A stretch of DNA of 64,000 nucleotides, from positions 57,047-121,046 of the forward strand of contig CAJUDY010000002.1 of the NCBI GenBank assembly GCA_910584945.1, in the 5' to 3' direction. How positions within the stretch are numbered: position 1 is the first letter of the stretch; each line of letters starts with the position of its first letter. The notes below the pieces were generated by a model, which saw only the letters and a program-made list of their open reading frames with translations, had not been told where the DNA came from and did no database searches. Below are positions 15,737 to 24,610 of the stretch, in pieces. The DNA is from an uncultured Lachnospiraceae bacterium (lineage in GTDB: Bacteria; Bacillota; Clostridia; Lachnospirales; Lachnospiraceae). A program made the position numbers and the translations under genes.

Positions 15737-16994
15737 AGATTTTATCAGTGGATTACAGCAGGAGGCGCCGGTGCCCGAGGCCGTCTGGTCCAGGTATCTG
15801 GATACGCTGGAGCACGTGGAGACAAGAACGGAAGAGAGAAGAAAAAATGCGGTCATCAGAAAACGAAAAGCAACGGGAACGATGTGGATGAGAGCGGCGG
15901 CGGTGGCCGGCGTACTGGTATCAGGAACGGCGGTCTTTGGATATGTGAACCCGGTGGCGGCGTCCCAGCTTCCGATCATCGGGCAGATCTTCGAGCGGGT
16001 GGCGGAGAACGCCACGTATTCCGGCGATTATACAGAAAAAACGGTGCTGCAGGAAGAAGCGAAGGGGCCGGAGGCCGGGGATGAGACCGGCGGGAACAGC
16101 GAAGGGGTCCTTACCGCCTCGGACAGCGGGATGACGGTGACGGCCTCGGAGGTGTACAGCGACGGTTATTCCATCTATCTGGCGGTGGAAGTGGAGTCTG
16201 AGGAAGGCGGCTTTTCCAAGATTCCCTCTTACTACACCAGGCGCTTTGAGGAGAAGACCAGTCAGATGGTGGAGGCCCGGGGGACCTGGAAGACCGGGGA
16301 AAACGGAGAAGCCGTCGCCCTGTGCAACAGCGGCTTTGAAGGCCAGGCGGTGGACGACCACACCTTTATCGGAATGATGAAGCTGGACCGGGACAGCTAT
16401 GCCGCAGAGGCGGATACGCTGTCACTTACGCTGGAGGAGCTTCGCTACGCGGATGAAAACGAATCGGACGCGGAACAGATCGAGCCGGAGCACCGGATCG
16501 CAGGTACCTGGAGTCTCACTGTGCCGTTTTCGGTGAATACCGAACAGTGCCGGGAGATCCCAGTGGACAAGACCGGTCCCGACGGCTTCTGCATCCAGAA
16601 AGTGTTCGTCTCTCCCTATCAGGTGATCGTATTTACGGATACGCCTTATACTACCCTTTCTCCGGATACGTATACGAGAGAGGACTTTGAGGAACAATGG
16701 GGAGAGAAAAATCAAGAAATCCTGGCGGGCGGCGATCCGGCGGTGACTTATGAAGAGATGCTCCAAAAGAAATATTATGGGCATTATGAACTGGCGGTCT
16801 ACGGTCCTGACGGTCAGGCGCTGGAGATGCGCTACGGCGATCCCGTGAAGACGGTATTTGCCGTGCAGGGACATGAATTTTCGAAGATTCATATCTATGC
16901 GGCGGATGATTCCGACGAATTCGGACTCATCAAAGCGGCGAACGAGCAGGAAGCAAAGCAGCTGTCCGTACTGGACGCAGAAGTGGAATGGTAA
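15723..16994 (+). CDS. DUF4179 membrane protein, probable anti-sigma factor
   Basis: 423 residues from a GTG at 15723 that overlaps the sigma gene; AAGGAGG lies about 11 bp upstream. A ~48-residue cytoplasmic N-terminus ('DFISGLQQEAPVPEAVWSRYLDTLEHV') would bind the sigma factor. One TM helix (about 53-73, 'MRAAAVAGVLVSGTAVFGYV') and the DUF4179 motif 'NPVAASQLPIIGQIFE' follow, then a large extracytoplasmic domain to the C-terminus. Family knowledge places such proteins as sigma partners; the signal is unknown. The gene ends before a strong terminator. Confidence 0.85.
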   Translation: MKKYEDFISGLQQEAPVPEAVWSRYLDTLEHVETRTEERRKNAVIRKRKATGTMWMRAAAVAGVLVSGTAVFGYVNPVAASQLPIIGQIFERVAENATYSGDYTEKTVLQEEAKGPEAGDETGGNSEGVLTASDSGMTVTASEVYSDGYSIYLAVEVESEEGGFSKIPSYYTRRFEEKTSQMVEARGTWKTGENGEAVALCNSGFEGQAVDDHTFIGMMKLDRDSYAAEADTLSLTLEELRYADENESDAEQIEPEHRIAGTWSLTVPFSVNTEQCREIPVDKTGPDGFCIQKVFVSPYQVIVFTDTPYTTLSPDTYTREDFEEQWGEKNQEILAGGDPAVTYEEMLQKKYYGHYELAVYGPDGQALEMRYGDPVKTVFAVQGHEFSKIHIYAADDSDEFGLIKAANEQEAKQLSVLDAEVEW

Positions 16995-17008
16995 TTTTCA
17001 TATAGGAA

Positions 17009-17052
17009 AAAGTCCCAGGGAGGCCGCGGTACGCGGCTTATCCTGGGACTTT
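17009..17052 (+). terminator. rho-independent terminator of the ECF operon
   Basis: AAAGTCCCAGG (17009-17019) pairs perfectly with CCTGGGACTTT (17042-17052), and an inner GCCGCGG/CGCGGC stem extends the hairpin. It starts 15 bp after the DUF4179 stop. Confidence 0.8.
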
Positions 17053-17092
17053 CTTCGTGAAACCGGCTAAAAGCCGCCTGTTCCGCTTTTTA

Positions 17093-17122
17093 TTGACGTG
17101 ATTGTCAGGCATATGGTATGAT
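17093..17122 (+). promoter_or_regulatory. promoter of the hybrid histidine kinase gene
   Basis: TTGACG (17093-17098) and TATGAT (17117-17122) with an 18-bp spacer, 77 bp before the start codon at 17199. Confidence 0.6.
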
Positions 17123-17198
17123 GACGTTATTGTTCATGATTAATTCGCGAATACAGCGACGATAGCCGTAAGATCGGTTTTACGGGGAGGACAGGGAT

Positions 17199-19784
17199 AT
17201 GGATGATTTCAAGGGGGTTTATGGACAGGCGGACAGAGGCTTTGCCTCCCAAAGCGGGATGCAGAGCGTTCAGAATCTGGAGACCGTCATCAACGAGGGG
17301 CTTCGCGTCGCCCTGCTGGAGGAGACGCCGGACCAGTCGCTTCAGGTGCTGCTTGAGCATCTGGGGAAAGCTCTTAAGGGGGAGCGGACCTATATTTTTG
17401 AACACAACGAGTCCGGCGGCGATGACAACACCTATGAGTGGGTGGCCCACGGGGTGGAGCCGGAACAGGAGAATCTGCAGAATGTTCCTCCGGAAGTATG
17501 TGCGGCCTGGTATCGGAATTTCAGCGTCGGCGGGTATATCGCCATTCAAAATCTGGAGGAGATCCGGGAGGAGGATCCCCTTGTGTACGATACCCTGAAA
17601 CAACAGAACATTCAATCTCTTGTGGTGGTTCCTCTTTACGACGGGAAAAAGCTGATTGGTTTTTACGGCGTGGACAATCCTCCGGTCAAGTCCCTGGAAT
17701 ATGCGTCGAATATGCTGCAGACGGCGGCCTACTTTATCGTATCCTCCCTGAAACGGCGAAATCTGGTCCGCGAGCTTCAAAAGCGGAGTTATCAGGTCCT
17801 TCAGGCGCTCAGCGTGGACTACCTTGGCATTTATCAGGTGAACTTTGATACCGACGAATGTGTGATTTACCGGGACAACGAGCGGTTGAGGAGAGACGTA
17901 AGTGTTCACTTTGAGGACGGTTATCAGGCGGCCATGGAGCAGTATATATCCCGGTATGTGGTCCCCGGGGACCAGGAACGGCTTCGGGCTGCAACGAAGA
18001 AAGAAAAGGTGCTTGCCTGCCTCAAAGAGAAGAAAAAATTCTATATTCGATACCGGGTGAAAGAGAACACTTATGGACTGAAACATCTGGAAGTTCATTT
18101 TTCCGCCTCAGAGAAAGAGGGGGAAGAGAACTGTGCGATCTTTGCCCAGCGGGATATCAATGCCGTGGTGGAGCAGGAAGAGAAGTATAAGCTGGAAGCC
18201 AGGCAGAGCCTGGAAAATATTCTGGAGGGAGCCAGAACCGGTATCTGGACCATAGAACTGGAGGAAGGCTGCGAGCCGCGGATGTATGCGGACCGGACCA
18301 TGCGGATACTCCTTGGAGTATCGGAAGAGACCGGACCGGAGGAATGCTATCGGAGCTGGTTTGAGAATATCGAGCCGGACTATGTGAAGATGGTACAGGA
18401 AGCAGTGCAGGAGATGCGGGAGATGGGGCGTTCCGAAGTGATCTATCCCTGGAACCACCCGGAGCTTGGGAAAATCTATGTCCGCTGCGGCGGCGTACCG
18501 GATAAAACCTTCAAAAAGCCGGGCGTCTGTCTGAACGGATACCATCAGGACATTACCGAGATTATGCTGACGCGGAAGAAGCAGGAGCAGGCGATCATGG
18601 AACTTCTGGAGCGGGTCAGGAGGGCAAATTCGGCAAAAAGCGAATTCCTTTCCCATATGTCTCATGATCTCCGTACACCCATCAACGGGATTCTGGGAAT
18701 GCTTGCCATCATGGAGAAATGTCAGGAGGACAGAGAGCGGCAGAGAGAGTGCCGGAAGAAAATCCGTGTGTCTACGGAGCATCTTTTGTCCCTGGTGAAC
18801 GATGTTCTGGAGGTCAGTAAGCTGGACAGCGGAAGACTTACCGTAGTGGAGGAACCCTTTGGCCTTCATGATCTGCTGGAAAGCTGTATGATCATCCTGT
18901 CTCCCCAGGCAGAGGAGACAGGGGTTCGGCTGGAGTATAGAGAGGTCCATGTACAACATGACAGACTGATCGGAAATCCGCTGCATCTTAGGCAAATGCT
19001 TATGAATGTCATTGATAATGCCATCAAATTTAACCGTCCGCAGGGCTTGGCAGTGGTCCAGGCAGAGGAGATGGACTGCCAGGGCAAAATAGCGACCTAC
19101 CGGTTTGTGATCAAAGATACTGGGATTGGCATTGGGGAGGATTTTAAAAAGCATATTTTTGAACAGTTTACGCAGGAACATCAGGGCGCGAGAACCCATT
19201 ATCAAGGCGTTGGGCTTGGAATGTCCATTGTGAAAAAACTGGTGGATCAGATGAAGGGAACCATTAAGGTGGACAGCCAGGTCGGCAGGGGAAGCGTGGT
19301 TGAGATCACCCTGCCCATTCAAATCGACGGAGCACAGAGTGCGCAGTCTTTGGAGGAAGCGAAAAATCCGCAGAGCGATATCGCCGGGATGCGTGTCCTT
19401 CTGGTGGAGGATAATGAGATTAACTGTGAGATCATGGAATTTATGCTGAGAGAGGCCGGCGCCGCAGTCGTGACCGCAAACGACGGAAAAGCCGCCGTCG
19501 AGGCGTTCGCAGCATCCGATCCGGGGGCCTATGACTGTGTGCTGATGGATCTGATGATGCCGGTGATGAGCGGATATGAGGCAGCTCGTGTGATTCGCGG
19601 TCTCAACCGGACAGACGCAAAAGCTGTGCCCATTATCGCTCTGTCAGCGAACGCCTTTGACGAGGACGTGGCAATGGCCAGGGACGCCGGAATGAATGAG
19701 CATCTGGCAAAACCGGTGGATATCAGGGAAATGTTCAGCGTCATGAGCCGGTTATGCTGTCGGCAGCAGGGCATAAATCTTTAA
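17199..19784 (+). CDS. hybrid sensor histidine kinase (GAF-PAS-HisKA-HATPase-REC)
   Basis: 861 residues, no TM helix, so probably cytosolic. A GAF-like domain covers about 25-180 ('RVALLEETPDQSLQVLLEHLGKAL...QSLVVVPLYDGKKLIGFYGVDNP'), followed by two PAS-like segments (about 195-325 and 335-460). HisKA has 'EFLSHMSHDLRTPINGILG' with His489, and HATPase has the N-box 'NVIDNAIKFN' and 'DTGIGIG'. The C-terminal receiver has phospho-acceptor D784 in 'LMDLMMPVMSGYEA'. It stands alone with its own promoter and no partner regulator or HPt nearby. The ligand is unknown; similar orphan kinases in Lachnospiraceae often sit beside GGDEF genes. Confidence 0.9.
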   Translation: MDDFKGVYGQADRGFASQSGMQSVQNLETVINEGLRVALLEETPDQSLQVLLEHLGKALKGERTYIFEHNESGGDDNTYEWVAHGVEPEQENLQNVPPEVCAAWYRNFSVGGYIAIQNLEEIREEDPLVYDTLKQQNIQSLVVVPLYDGKKLIGFYGVDNPPVKSLEYASNMLQTAAYFIVSSLKRRNLVRELQKRSYQVLQALSVDYLGIYQVNFDTDECVIYRDNERLRRDVSVHFEDGYQAAMEQYISRYVVPGDQERLRAATKKEKVLACLKEKKKFYIRYRVKENTYGLKHLEVHFSASEKEGEENCAIFAQRDINAVVEQEEKYKLEARQSLENILEGARTGIWTIELEEGCEPRMYADRTMRILLGVSEETGPEECYRSWFENIEPDYVKMVQEAVQEMREMGRSEVIYPWNHPELGKIYVRCGGVPDKTFKKPGVCLNGYHQDITEIMLTRKKQEQAIMELLERVRRANSAKSEFLSHMSHDLRTPINGILGMLAIMEKCQEDRERQRECRKKIRVSTEHLLSLVNDVLEVSKLDSGRLTVVEEPFGLHDLLESCMIILSPQAEETGVRLEYREVHVQHDRLIGNPLHLRQMLMNVIDNAIKFNRPQGLAVVQAEEMDCQGKIATYRFVIKDTGIGIGEDFKKHIFEQFTQEHQGARTHYQGVGLGMSIVKKLVDQMKGTIKVDSQVGRGSVVEITLPIQIDGAQSAQSLEEAKNPQSDIAGMRVLLVEDNEINCEIMEFMLREAGAAVVTANDGKAAVEAFAASDPGAYDCVLMDLMMPVMSGYEAARVIRGLNRTDAKAVPIIALSANAFDEDVAMARDAGMNEHLAKPVDIREMFSVMSRLCCRQQGINL

Positions 19785-20677
19785 AATCCCAGCTCCCGAA
19801 AACGCTCTTCCGGCAGCAGTGCGCCGCTGGTTCCCACCACGGCCGCAGCGATCCGGTTGGCGTCGGCGATGGCGTCCTCCATGGAGGCGCCCTGCTTTAA
19901 CCGGGAGATGACGGCGCCGATGTGGGAATCTCCGGCGCCGATGGTGTCGGTCTGCTCCGCCTTCACGCCGGGAACATAGGCTGCTTTCTGAGCGGATACA
20001 TAGTAAGCGCCCCGCTCTCCCAGAGTGACGATGACGGTGTTGAGGGTCTTTTCATACAGGGCCCGGGCCGCGGCTTCGATGGTGGATTCTTTGGTATATT
20101 CCAGCGCTTCCGTCTCATTCAGGTGCAGAATGGGGGAGAGGGCGAAAATCCGGGAGAGAATTTCTTTCGAGAGTACCAGAATTCTGGGTCCCGGAGCAAA
20201 GTAGACCGTAAGAAGAGGGTGCTCCTCCAGGTAGCGGACGATGTGCGTCCCGGTGGGCTCCTCGATCTCCAGACCGCAGATGTAGGCGCTGTCGATGGCG
20301 TCCTCGTCAAGCAGTTCAAACCATTCCGGCCGGAAACGGTATTCTGCGCCCCGGTGACAGACAAATGTACGCTCACCTCCGGCTTCTACAAAACAGTAAC
20401 AGCAGCCATTCTCCTGTTCCGGGGTCGGAATGGGGCTTTTTACTCCTTTTTCCGACAGGGCTTCCCGGACAAAATGACCGTAAGTGCCGGTTCCCACAGG
20501 GGAGAACAGGATATAAGGAATCCCGAAGAGCCGGATGGTATCCGAGACATTGTAGGCGCAGCCGCCCAGGGACATGGTCTGCCGGAGGACATGGACGTCT
20601 TCGCTGGTTTTCGGCAGATGGTCAAGATGAATGATGACGTCCGTGACGGTGGAACCGATGACTAATACTTGTTTCAT
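19781..20677 (-). CDS. PfkB-family carbohydrate kinase
   Basis: 298 residues from the ATG at 20677 (ribosome site AGGGGGA); the longer open frame upstream is hydrophobic shadow. The N-terminal motif 'GSTVTDVIIHLDHLPKTSEDV', the substrate motif 'SLGGCAYNVSDTIRLFG', and the C-terminal catalytic motif 'DTIGAGDSHIGAV' with its base Asp are those of ribokinase-like enzymes. The sugar or nucleoside substrate is not clear; the nearby purine nucleoside operon makes a ribosyl or nucleoside substrate thinkable. It converges on the histidine kinase gene with a 4-bp overlap. Confidence 0.87.
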   Translation of the reverse strand: MKQVLVIGSTVTDVIIHLDHLPKTSEDVHVLRQTMSLGGCAYNVSDTIRLFGIPYILFSPVGTGTYGHFVREALSEKGVKSPIPTPEQENGCCYCFVEAGGERTFVCHRGAEYRFRPEWFELLDEDAIDSAYICGLEIEEPTGTHIVRYLEEHPLLTVYFAPGPRILVLSKEILSRIFALSPILHLNETEALEYTKESTIEAAARALYEKTLNTVIVTLGERGAYYVSAQKAAYVPGVKAEQTDTIGAGDSHIGAVISRLKQGASMEDAIADANRIAAAVVGTSGALLPEERFRELGF

Positions 20678-20756
20678 AATGGAAAATCCCCCTGAATATT
20701 CATAAAAACTGAAAACAACATTTATCTTATCACAGGAAAGGAAAAGAGAAAAGTAC

Positions 20757-21371
20757 ATGAAGGAAAATATTCCAAAAGTTTTAATGATCAACGGCTGTAT
20801 CCGGGGAGGGGAGTCCAGGAGCTGGCGTCTGGCGGAAGCTTTTTTAAAGGCGATGAGAGCGTCAGAGGAAAAAAACTATACATACGAGCAACTTGATTTG
20901 ACAAAGATGGAATTAAAACCGCTGACCGGCGCGTTTTTTGAAGAGCGGCAAAGGCTTCTGGAGGCGAATGACCGGACGCCGGCCCGGTTTGATCTGGCCC
21001 GCCAGTTTGCCGGGGCAGACCGGATTCTGGTGGCGGCGCCTTTCTGGGATCTGGGATTTCCGGCGATTCTGAAGCTGTATATTGAGAATATTTCTCTGGA
21101 TGGCATTACCTTCGGCTGCAATGCGGAAGGGCTGTACGGCATGTGCCGGGCGAAAGATATGCTCTTTTTTACCGCCCGGGGCGGTTATTACGGAGAAGGG
21201 CATATGGAACAGGGGGCGAGATACCTGAGCGCTCTGTGTGAAATGTTCGGCATTCCCAGGTTTCGCTGCATCTATGCGGAAGGGATGGATTTTGAGCCGG
21301 AGCGGGAGGAGGAACTCATGGCCGGGGCGCTTCGCGAGGCAGAAGAAGCCGGGCGGAGATACTGGCAATGA
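20757..21371 (+). CDS. flavodoxin-fold NAD(P)H oxidoreductase (AzoR/MdaB-like)
   Basis: 204 residues. 'MINGCIRGGESRSWRLAEAF' is the FMN phosphate loop in the first strand, 'APFWDLGFPAILKLYIENI' matches the active-site strand of azoreductase/NQO-like proteins, and 'FFTARGGYYGEG' is the loop contacting the flavin. It would reduce quinones, azo compounds or nitro compounds with NAD(P)H. It is divergently placed from the PfkB gene with only 79 bp between them and ends against the convergent DUF606 gene. Confidence 0.85.
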   Translation: MKENIPKVLMINGCIRGGESRSWRLAEAFLKAMRASEEKNYTYEQLDLTKMELKPLTGAFFEERQRLLEANDRTPARFDLARQFAGADRILVAAPFWDLGFPAILKLYIENISLDGITFGCNAEGLYGMCRAKDMLFFTARGGYYGEGHMEQGARYLSALCEMFGIPRFRCIYAEGMDFEPEREEELMAGALREAEEAGRRYWQ

Positions 21372-21809
21372 TTAGGAGTGTCCGGCAGTCACTTTTGTGT
21401 CCCAGAAAATGCCGACGGCGACCAGAAGAACTCCGGCAAATTTGGTCCATGTAAAGTTTTGGAAAATCATCACATCGAACAGGATTCCGGCGAGAAGCTG
21501 TCCGGCCAGCAGAAGGATGGTGGACTGAAAGACTTTCATCCGGCTTAAGGTAATGATGGACAGGACAAAGGCGATTACGCCGAAGGTTCCTCCCGCGTAC
21601 AGATAGGCGGGGACCCGGACGCACGCCGTGAGGTCCGCCGTAAGATGGGAAGAAAGCAGTAAGAGGACCAGCGCCAGAATACTGGCCACTGCATAATTGA
21701 CCAGAGAGCCGTTCCAGGTACCCAGTTCCTGGGCGGCCCGGTAATTGATCATCTTGGAGATGACGGTGGCGCAGCCGTATAAAAAGGCGACGAAAAGAAT
21801 CAGGTACAT
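21372..21809 (-). CDS. DUF606 (YdcZ-type) four-TM membrane protein
   Basis: 145 residues with four to five hydrophobic helices ('YLILFVAFLYGCATVISKMI', 'YAVASILALVLLLLSSHL', 'GVIAFVLSIITLSRM', 'FAGVLLVAVGIFWDTKV'). DUF606 proteins are half-size members of the drug/metabolite transporter superfamily that often occur as adjacent pairs acting together. The gene immediately upstream, 19 bp away, is a second member, so the two probably form a heteromeric transporter. The substrate is unknown. Confidence 0.78.
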   Translation of the reverse strand: MYLILFVAFLYGCATVISKMINYRAAQELGTWNGSLVNYAVASILALVLLLLSSHLTADLTACVRVPAYLYAGGTFGVIAFVLSIITLSRMKVFQSTILLLAGQLLAGILFDVMIFQNFTWTKFAGVLLVAVGIFWDTKVTAGHS

Positions 21810-21828
21810 GATGAAAACTCCTTTGTAT

Positions 21829-22251
21829 TTAAGATAAATTCAGAAGGATGATACCGGCCAGGATCATGAGGAAGCAGGGGATGCGTCTGGGGCTGAAGGG
21901 GACTTTTGGTACATGGAACAGTCCGTAGTGGTCGATGACGGCGGAGATGAAGAGCTGTCCGGTCACGGACAGGCAGGTAGTAACGGCGGCTCCCAGGATG
22001 CTTACGCACCAGCTGCTGACGGATACCAGCAACACGCCGAAGAATCCGGCGGAATAAAGATACCAGGGCATGCCCCGGAGGGTGATTTTCTCACGGACCA
22101 CCAGAAGGATATACAGGACTAAAAGAAGTCCGCCGGAAGCGTGGACCACCAGGCTGACGCCCCAGAGACTTAAAGACTCCGCCAGGAGTCCGTTGAAGCT
22201 TATCATGGCAGACTGCAGAATACCGGCCAGCAGTACAAGTAAGGAATACAT
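21829..22251 (-). CDS. DUF606 (YdcZ-type) four-TM membrane protein, partner
   Basis: 140 residues with the family opening 'LLVLLAGILQSAMISFNGLLAESLSLWGVSLVVHASGG' and four TM helices, including the characteristic 'PWYLYSAGFFGVLLVSVSSWCVSILGAAVTTCLSVTGQL'. It is the first gene of the two-gene DUF606 operon, with a ribosome site of GGAGAG on the - strand. Pairing of two dissimilar DUF606 proteins is the usual arrangement. Confidence 0.8.
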   Translation of the reverse strand: MYSLLVLLAGILQSAMISFNGLLAESLSLWGVSLVVHASGGLLLVLYILLVVREKITLRGMPWYLYSAGFFGVLLVSVSSWCVSILGAAVTTCLSVTGQLFISAVIDHYGLFHVPKVPFSPRRIPCFLMILAGIILLNLS

Positions 22252-22364
22252 GTTCTTTCTCTCCTCCCGTAAAGTTTCTACCTACTTTACAGGAAAATAC
22301 AGGGATAGTCAATCCCTTTTTACCCTCAAAAAGAGGCGAAAAAGGGCAGAAAATGAAAACTGTA

Positions 22365-22393
22365 TGGAAAAAAGATAAGGATTATGATATAAT
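22365..22393 (+). promoter_or_regulatory. promoter of the nucleoside salvage operon
   Basis: A clear -10 TATAAT lies at 22388-22393, with a weak -35 (TGGAAA at 22365-22370) 17 bp upstream. The 5' leader to the start codon contains two hairpins: GCGGTGC (22412-22418) with GCACCGC (22441-22447), and GGTATC with GATACC (about 22465-22482), the second just before AAGGAGGG. No known purine riboswitch core is recognisable. Confidence 0.5.
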
Positions 22394-22498
22394 ATCCGCG
22401 ACGGTAATGAGCGGTGCAAAAGCGGACGGCTTCCGAATGCGCACCGCGGCACAAAATAAAGACAGGTATCGTTTCAGATACCGGATAAGGAGGGTATG

Positions 22499-23206
22499 AT
22501 GTCAACACCACATAACGCGGCGAAAAAAGGGGAGATTGCTGAGACGATCCTGCTTCCGGGAGATCCTCTGCGGGCAAAAGTGATTGCGGAAAGATTTTTG
22601 ACGGACCCGGTGCAGTTCAACAGCGTCCGCAACATGTTCGGGTATACGGGAACCTATGAGGGAAAAAGAGTGTCCGTCATGGGAACCGGCATGGGCTGCG
22701 CATCCATCGGGATCTATTCCTATGAGCTGATTCATATGTATGGAGTAAAGAATTTAATCCGGATCGGCTCCTGCGGAGGCATGCAGGAGCATGTGAAGCT
22801 GGGAGACATTGTGATGGCCGCCGGCGCAAGCACGGACACCAATTACGCCCATCAGTACCAGCTGCCGGGCAGCTTCTCGGCGGTGGCGTCTTTTGACCTT
22901 TTAAGCAAGGCTGTGGAAGAGGCAGAGAAGAACCAGTTCCCGTATATCGTGGGCAACGTGCTTTCTTCCGATATTTTCTACAACGAGACGCCGGAGTGGA
23001 AAGTGTGGGCGAAGATGGGCGTTCTGGCAGCGGAGATGGAAAGCTATGCCCTGTACTGCAACGCGGCCCGGGCAGGCGTGCGGGCTCTGGGTATCTTTAC
23101 CGTATCGGATTCCATGGTTTCCGAGGAAGAGATGTCGGCCGAGGAGCGTCAGAACGGCTTTACCAACATGATGAAGGTGGCTCTGGGAGTTGCGGTAACT
23201 TTATGA
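22499..23206 (+). CDS. deoD: purine-nucleoside phosphorylase, DeoD type
   Basis: 235 residues. The ATG at 22499 is preferred over 22496 because the N-terminus 'MSTPHNAAKKGEIAETILLPGDPLRAK' then aligns with E. coli DeoD and the spacing to AAGGAGGG is better. Conserved motifs are 'GTGMGCASIGIY', 'RIGSCGGMQ', 'NVLSSDIFY', 'LAAEMESYALY' and 'TVSDSM' with the catalytic Asp. It cleaves purine (deoxy)ribonucleosides with phosphate to base and (deoxy)ribose-1-phosphate. It is the first gene of a six-gene salvage and uptake operon. Confidence 0.95.
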   Translation: MSTPHNAAKKGEIAETILLPGDPLRAKVIAERFLTDPVQFNSVRNMFGYTGTYEGKRVSVMGTGMGCASIGIYSYELIHMYGVKNLIRIGSCGGMQEHVKLGDIVMAAGASTDTNYAHQYQLPGSFSAVASFDLLSKAVEEAEKNQFPYIVGNVLSSDIFYNETPEWKVWAKMGVLAAEMESYALYCNAARAGVRALGIFTVSDSMVSEEEMSAEERQNGFTNMMKVALGVAVTL

Positions 23207-24609
23207 AAAAAGCGTGGGAATTAGCGGGAGAGCTGTACCGGAACGCGAAGCCGGTGGTGCTCAATGAAGAGGATCAGACCTGGACGGCCAATCTGGAGAC
23301 GATGAAATTCTATGATCAGATTCTAAGTCTGGACTGGGCGAGCAACGTGCCGGGAAGCGGCGCACCAGAGCGGATTATGGCGGCGGCGGTGCAGGCGCTG
23401 GAGAACCGGGGTTATCGGGCGGGCGCCCGGGCCTACGAGCTTCTGGAAGCCGGCATGGAGGCCCATGCCAGAGGAGATTATGTAAAGCTTCACAAGATCT
23501 CCGCGGAGCTTCGGTATGAGTTGGCCCATGCGGAGAAGGACGAGTCGTCCCCCTACTGGGGATACACAGCGTACACCTCTTTTGAACAGTATGAAAAGGC
23601 AGTGCAGTTTCCAAAGGAGACGCCGGTGGACGTAAAGGCTCCGGAGTTTCGGGACAGGCTGAAAGCCGCCTGGCTGTCGCAGATGATCGGGGCGGCTATG
23701 GGGACCATGGTGGAGGGCTATACCTCCCGGAATCTCTATGAAGCTTTTGGCGAGGTATACGAGTACCTCCGGGAACCCAATACATACAATGACGATATTA
23801 CCTATGAGCTGGCCTTTCTGGATGCTTTTTCCAGATCCGGCTATGAAGTGACTTCCAAGGAGATCGCCCTGTCCTGGGCGGGGCTGGTGCCCTGCGGCTG
23901 GTCGGCGGAGGGAATCGCCCTTCGGAATATCAAGAGCGGGATTCTGCCCCCTGAGAGCGGCATCTTCCACAACCCCTTCTGCGAGTGGATCGGCGCACAG
24001 ATGAAGGGCGGAATCTGCGGCATGGCGGCTCCCGGCGACGCGCACCTGGCGGCGAAGCTTGCCTGGGCGGACGGGGAAGTGGCCCATGCGAACAACGGCA
24101 TCCTGGGGGAAGTCTTCAACGCGGTGCTGACGGCACTGGCCTTTACGGAGCCGGACGTGCGCACGCTTCTTCGCCGCACCATTGATCTGATTCCGGCGGA
24201 CAGCGAATACCATTCGGTAGTCTCCTTCGCGTGGGACTGCTGCGAGCGGTACGAGGACTGGCATCAGGCCCTCGCGGACTGTGAAGAGCGCTATAAAAAA
24301 TATAACTGGATTCACGCCTATCCCAATGCCTGCTGTGAAGTGATCGCGCTTTACTACGGGAACGGCGATTATGAAGAGACTCTCCATATCGTGACCATGT
24401 GCGGTGTGGATGTGGACTGCAACGCAGGCATGATTATGCCGATTCCGGCAATCCAAAAGGGAATGTGTATCATTCCAGAGAAGCTGGATCATCCGGCGTT
24501 TCGGGAGCTTGTCACCTATATGAGGGGGACGGAGAAACTTACGCTGGACGAGCTGGTGGACGATACTTTAAATAGCATATTGCATGCAAAAAGCAAGGAG
24601 GAAGTCTAA
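23203..24609 (+). CDS. ADP-ribosylglycohydrolase (DraG) family protein
   Basis: 468 residues; the ATG overlaps the deoD stop (ATGA). Residues ~1-155 form a helical N-terminal region of unknown role. From ~158 the DraG-like fold begins ('FRDRLKAAWLSQMIGAAMGTMVEGY'), with the metal-site pair D197/D198 in 'YNDDITYELAF' and D403/D405 in 'CGVDVDCNAGMIMP', both in the positions used to bind the dinuclear metal. Its place between a nucleoside phosphorylase and a nucleoside ABC importer suggests it hydrolyses an N-glycosidic bond of a nucleoside-like or ADP-ribosyl compound rather than deADP-ribosylating a protein. Confidence 0.85.
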   Translation: MKKAWELAGELYRNAKPVVLNEEDQTWTANLETMKFYDQILSLDWASNVPGSGAPERIMAAAVQALENRGYRAGARAYELLEAGMEAHARGDYVKLHKISAELRYELAHAEKDESSPYWGYTAYTSFEQYEKAVQFPKETPVDVKAPEFRDRLKAAWLSQMIGAAMGTMVEGYTSRNLYEAFGEVYEYLREPNTYNDDITYELAFLDAFSRSGYEVTSKEIALSWAGLVPCGWSAEGIALRNIKSGILPPESGIFHNPFCEWIGAQMKGGICGMAAPGDAHLAAKLAWADGEVAHANNGILGEVFNAVLTALAFTEPDVRTLLRRTIDLIPADSEYHSVVSFAWDCCERYEDWHQALADCEERYKKYNWIHAYPNACCEVIALYYGNGDYEETLHIVTMCGVDVDCNAGMIMPIPAIQKGMCIIPEKLDHPAFRELVTYMRGTEKLTLDELVDDTLNSILHAKSKEEV

Positions 24610-24610
24610 T

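Noticed and set aside
22394..22498. Purine riboswitch before deoD
   Set aside because: Two hairpins are present, but none of the conserved purine-aptamer core sequences can be found.
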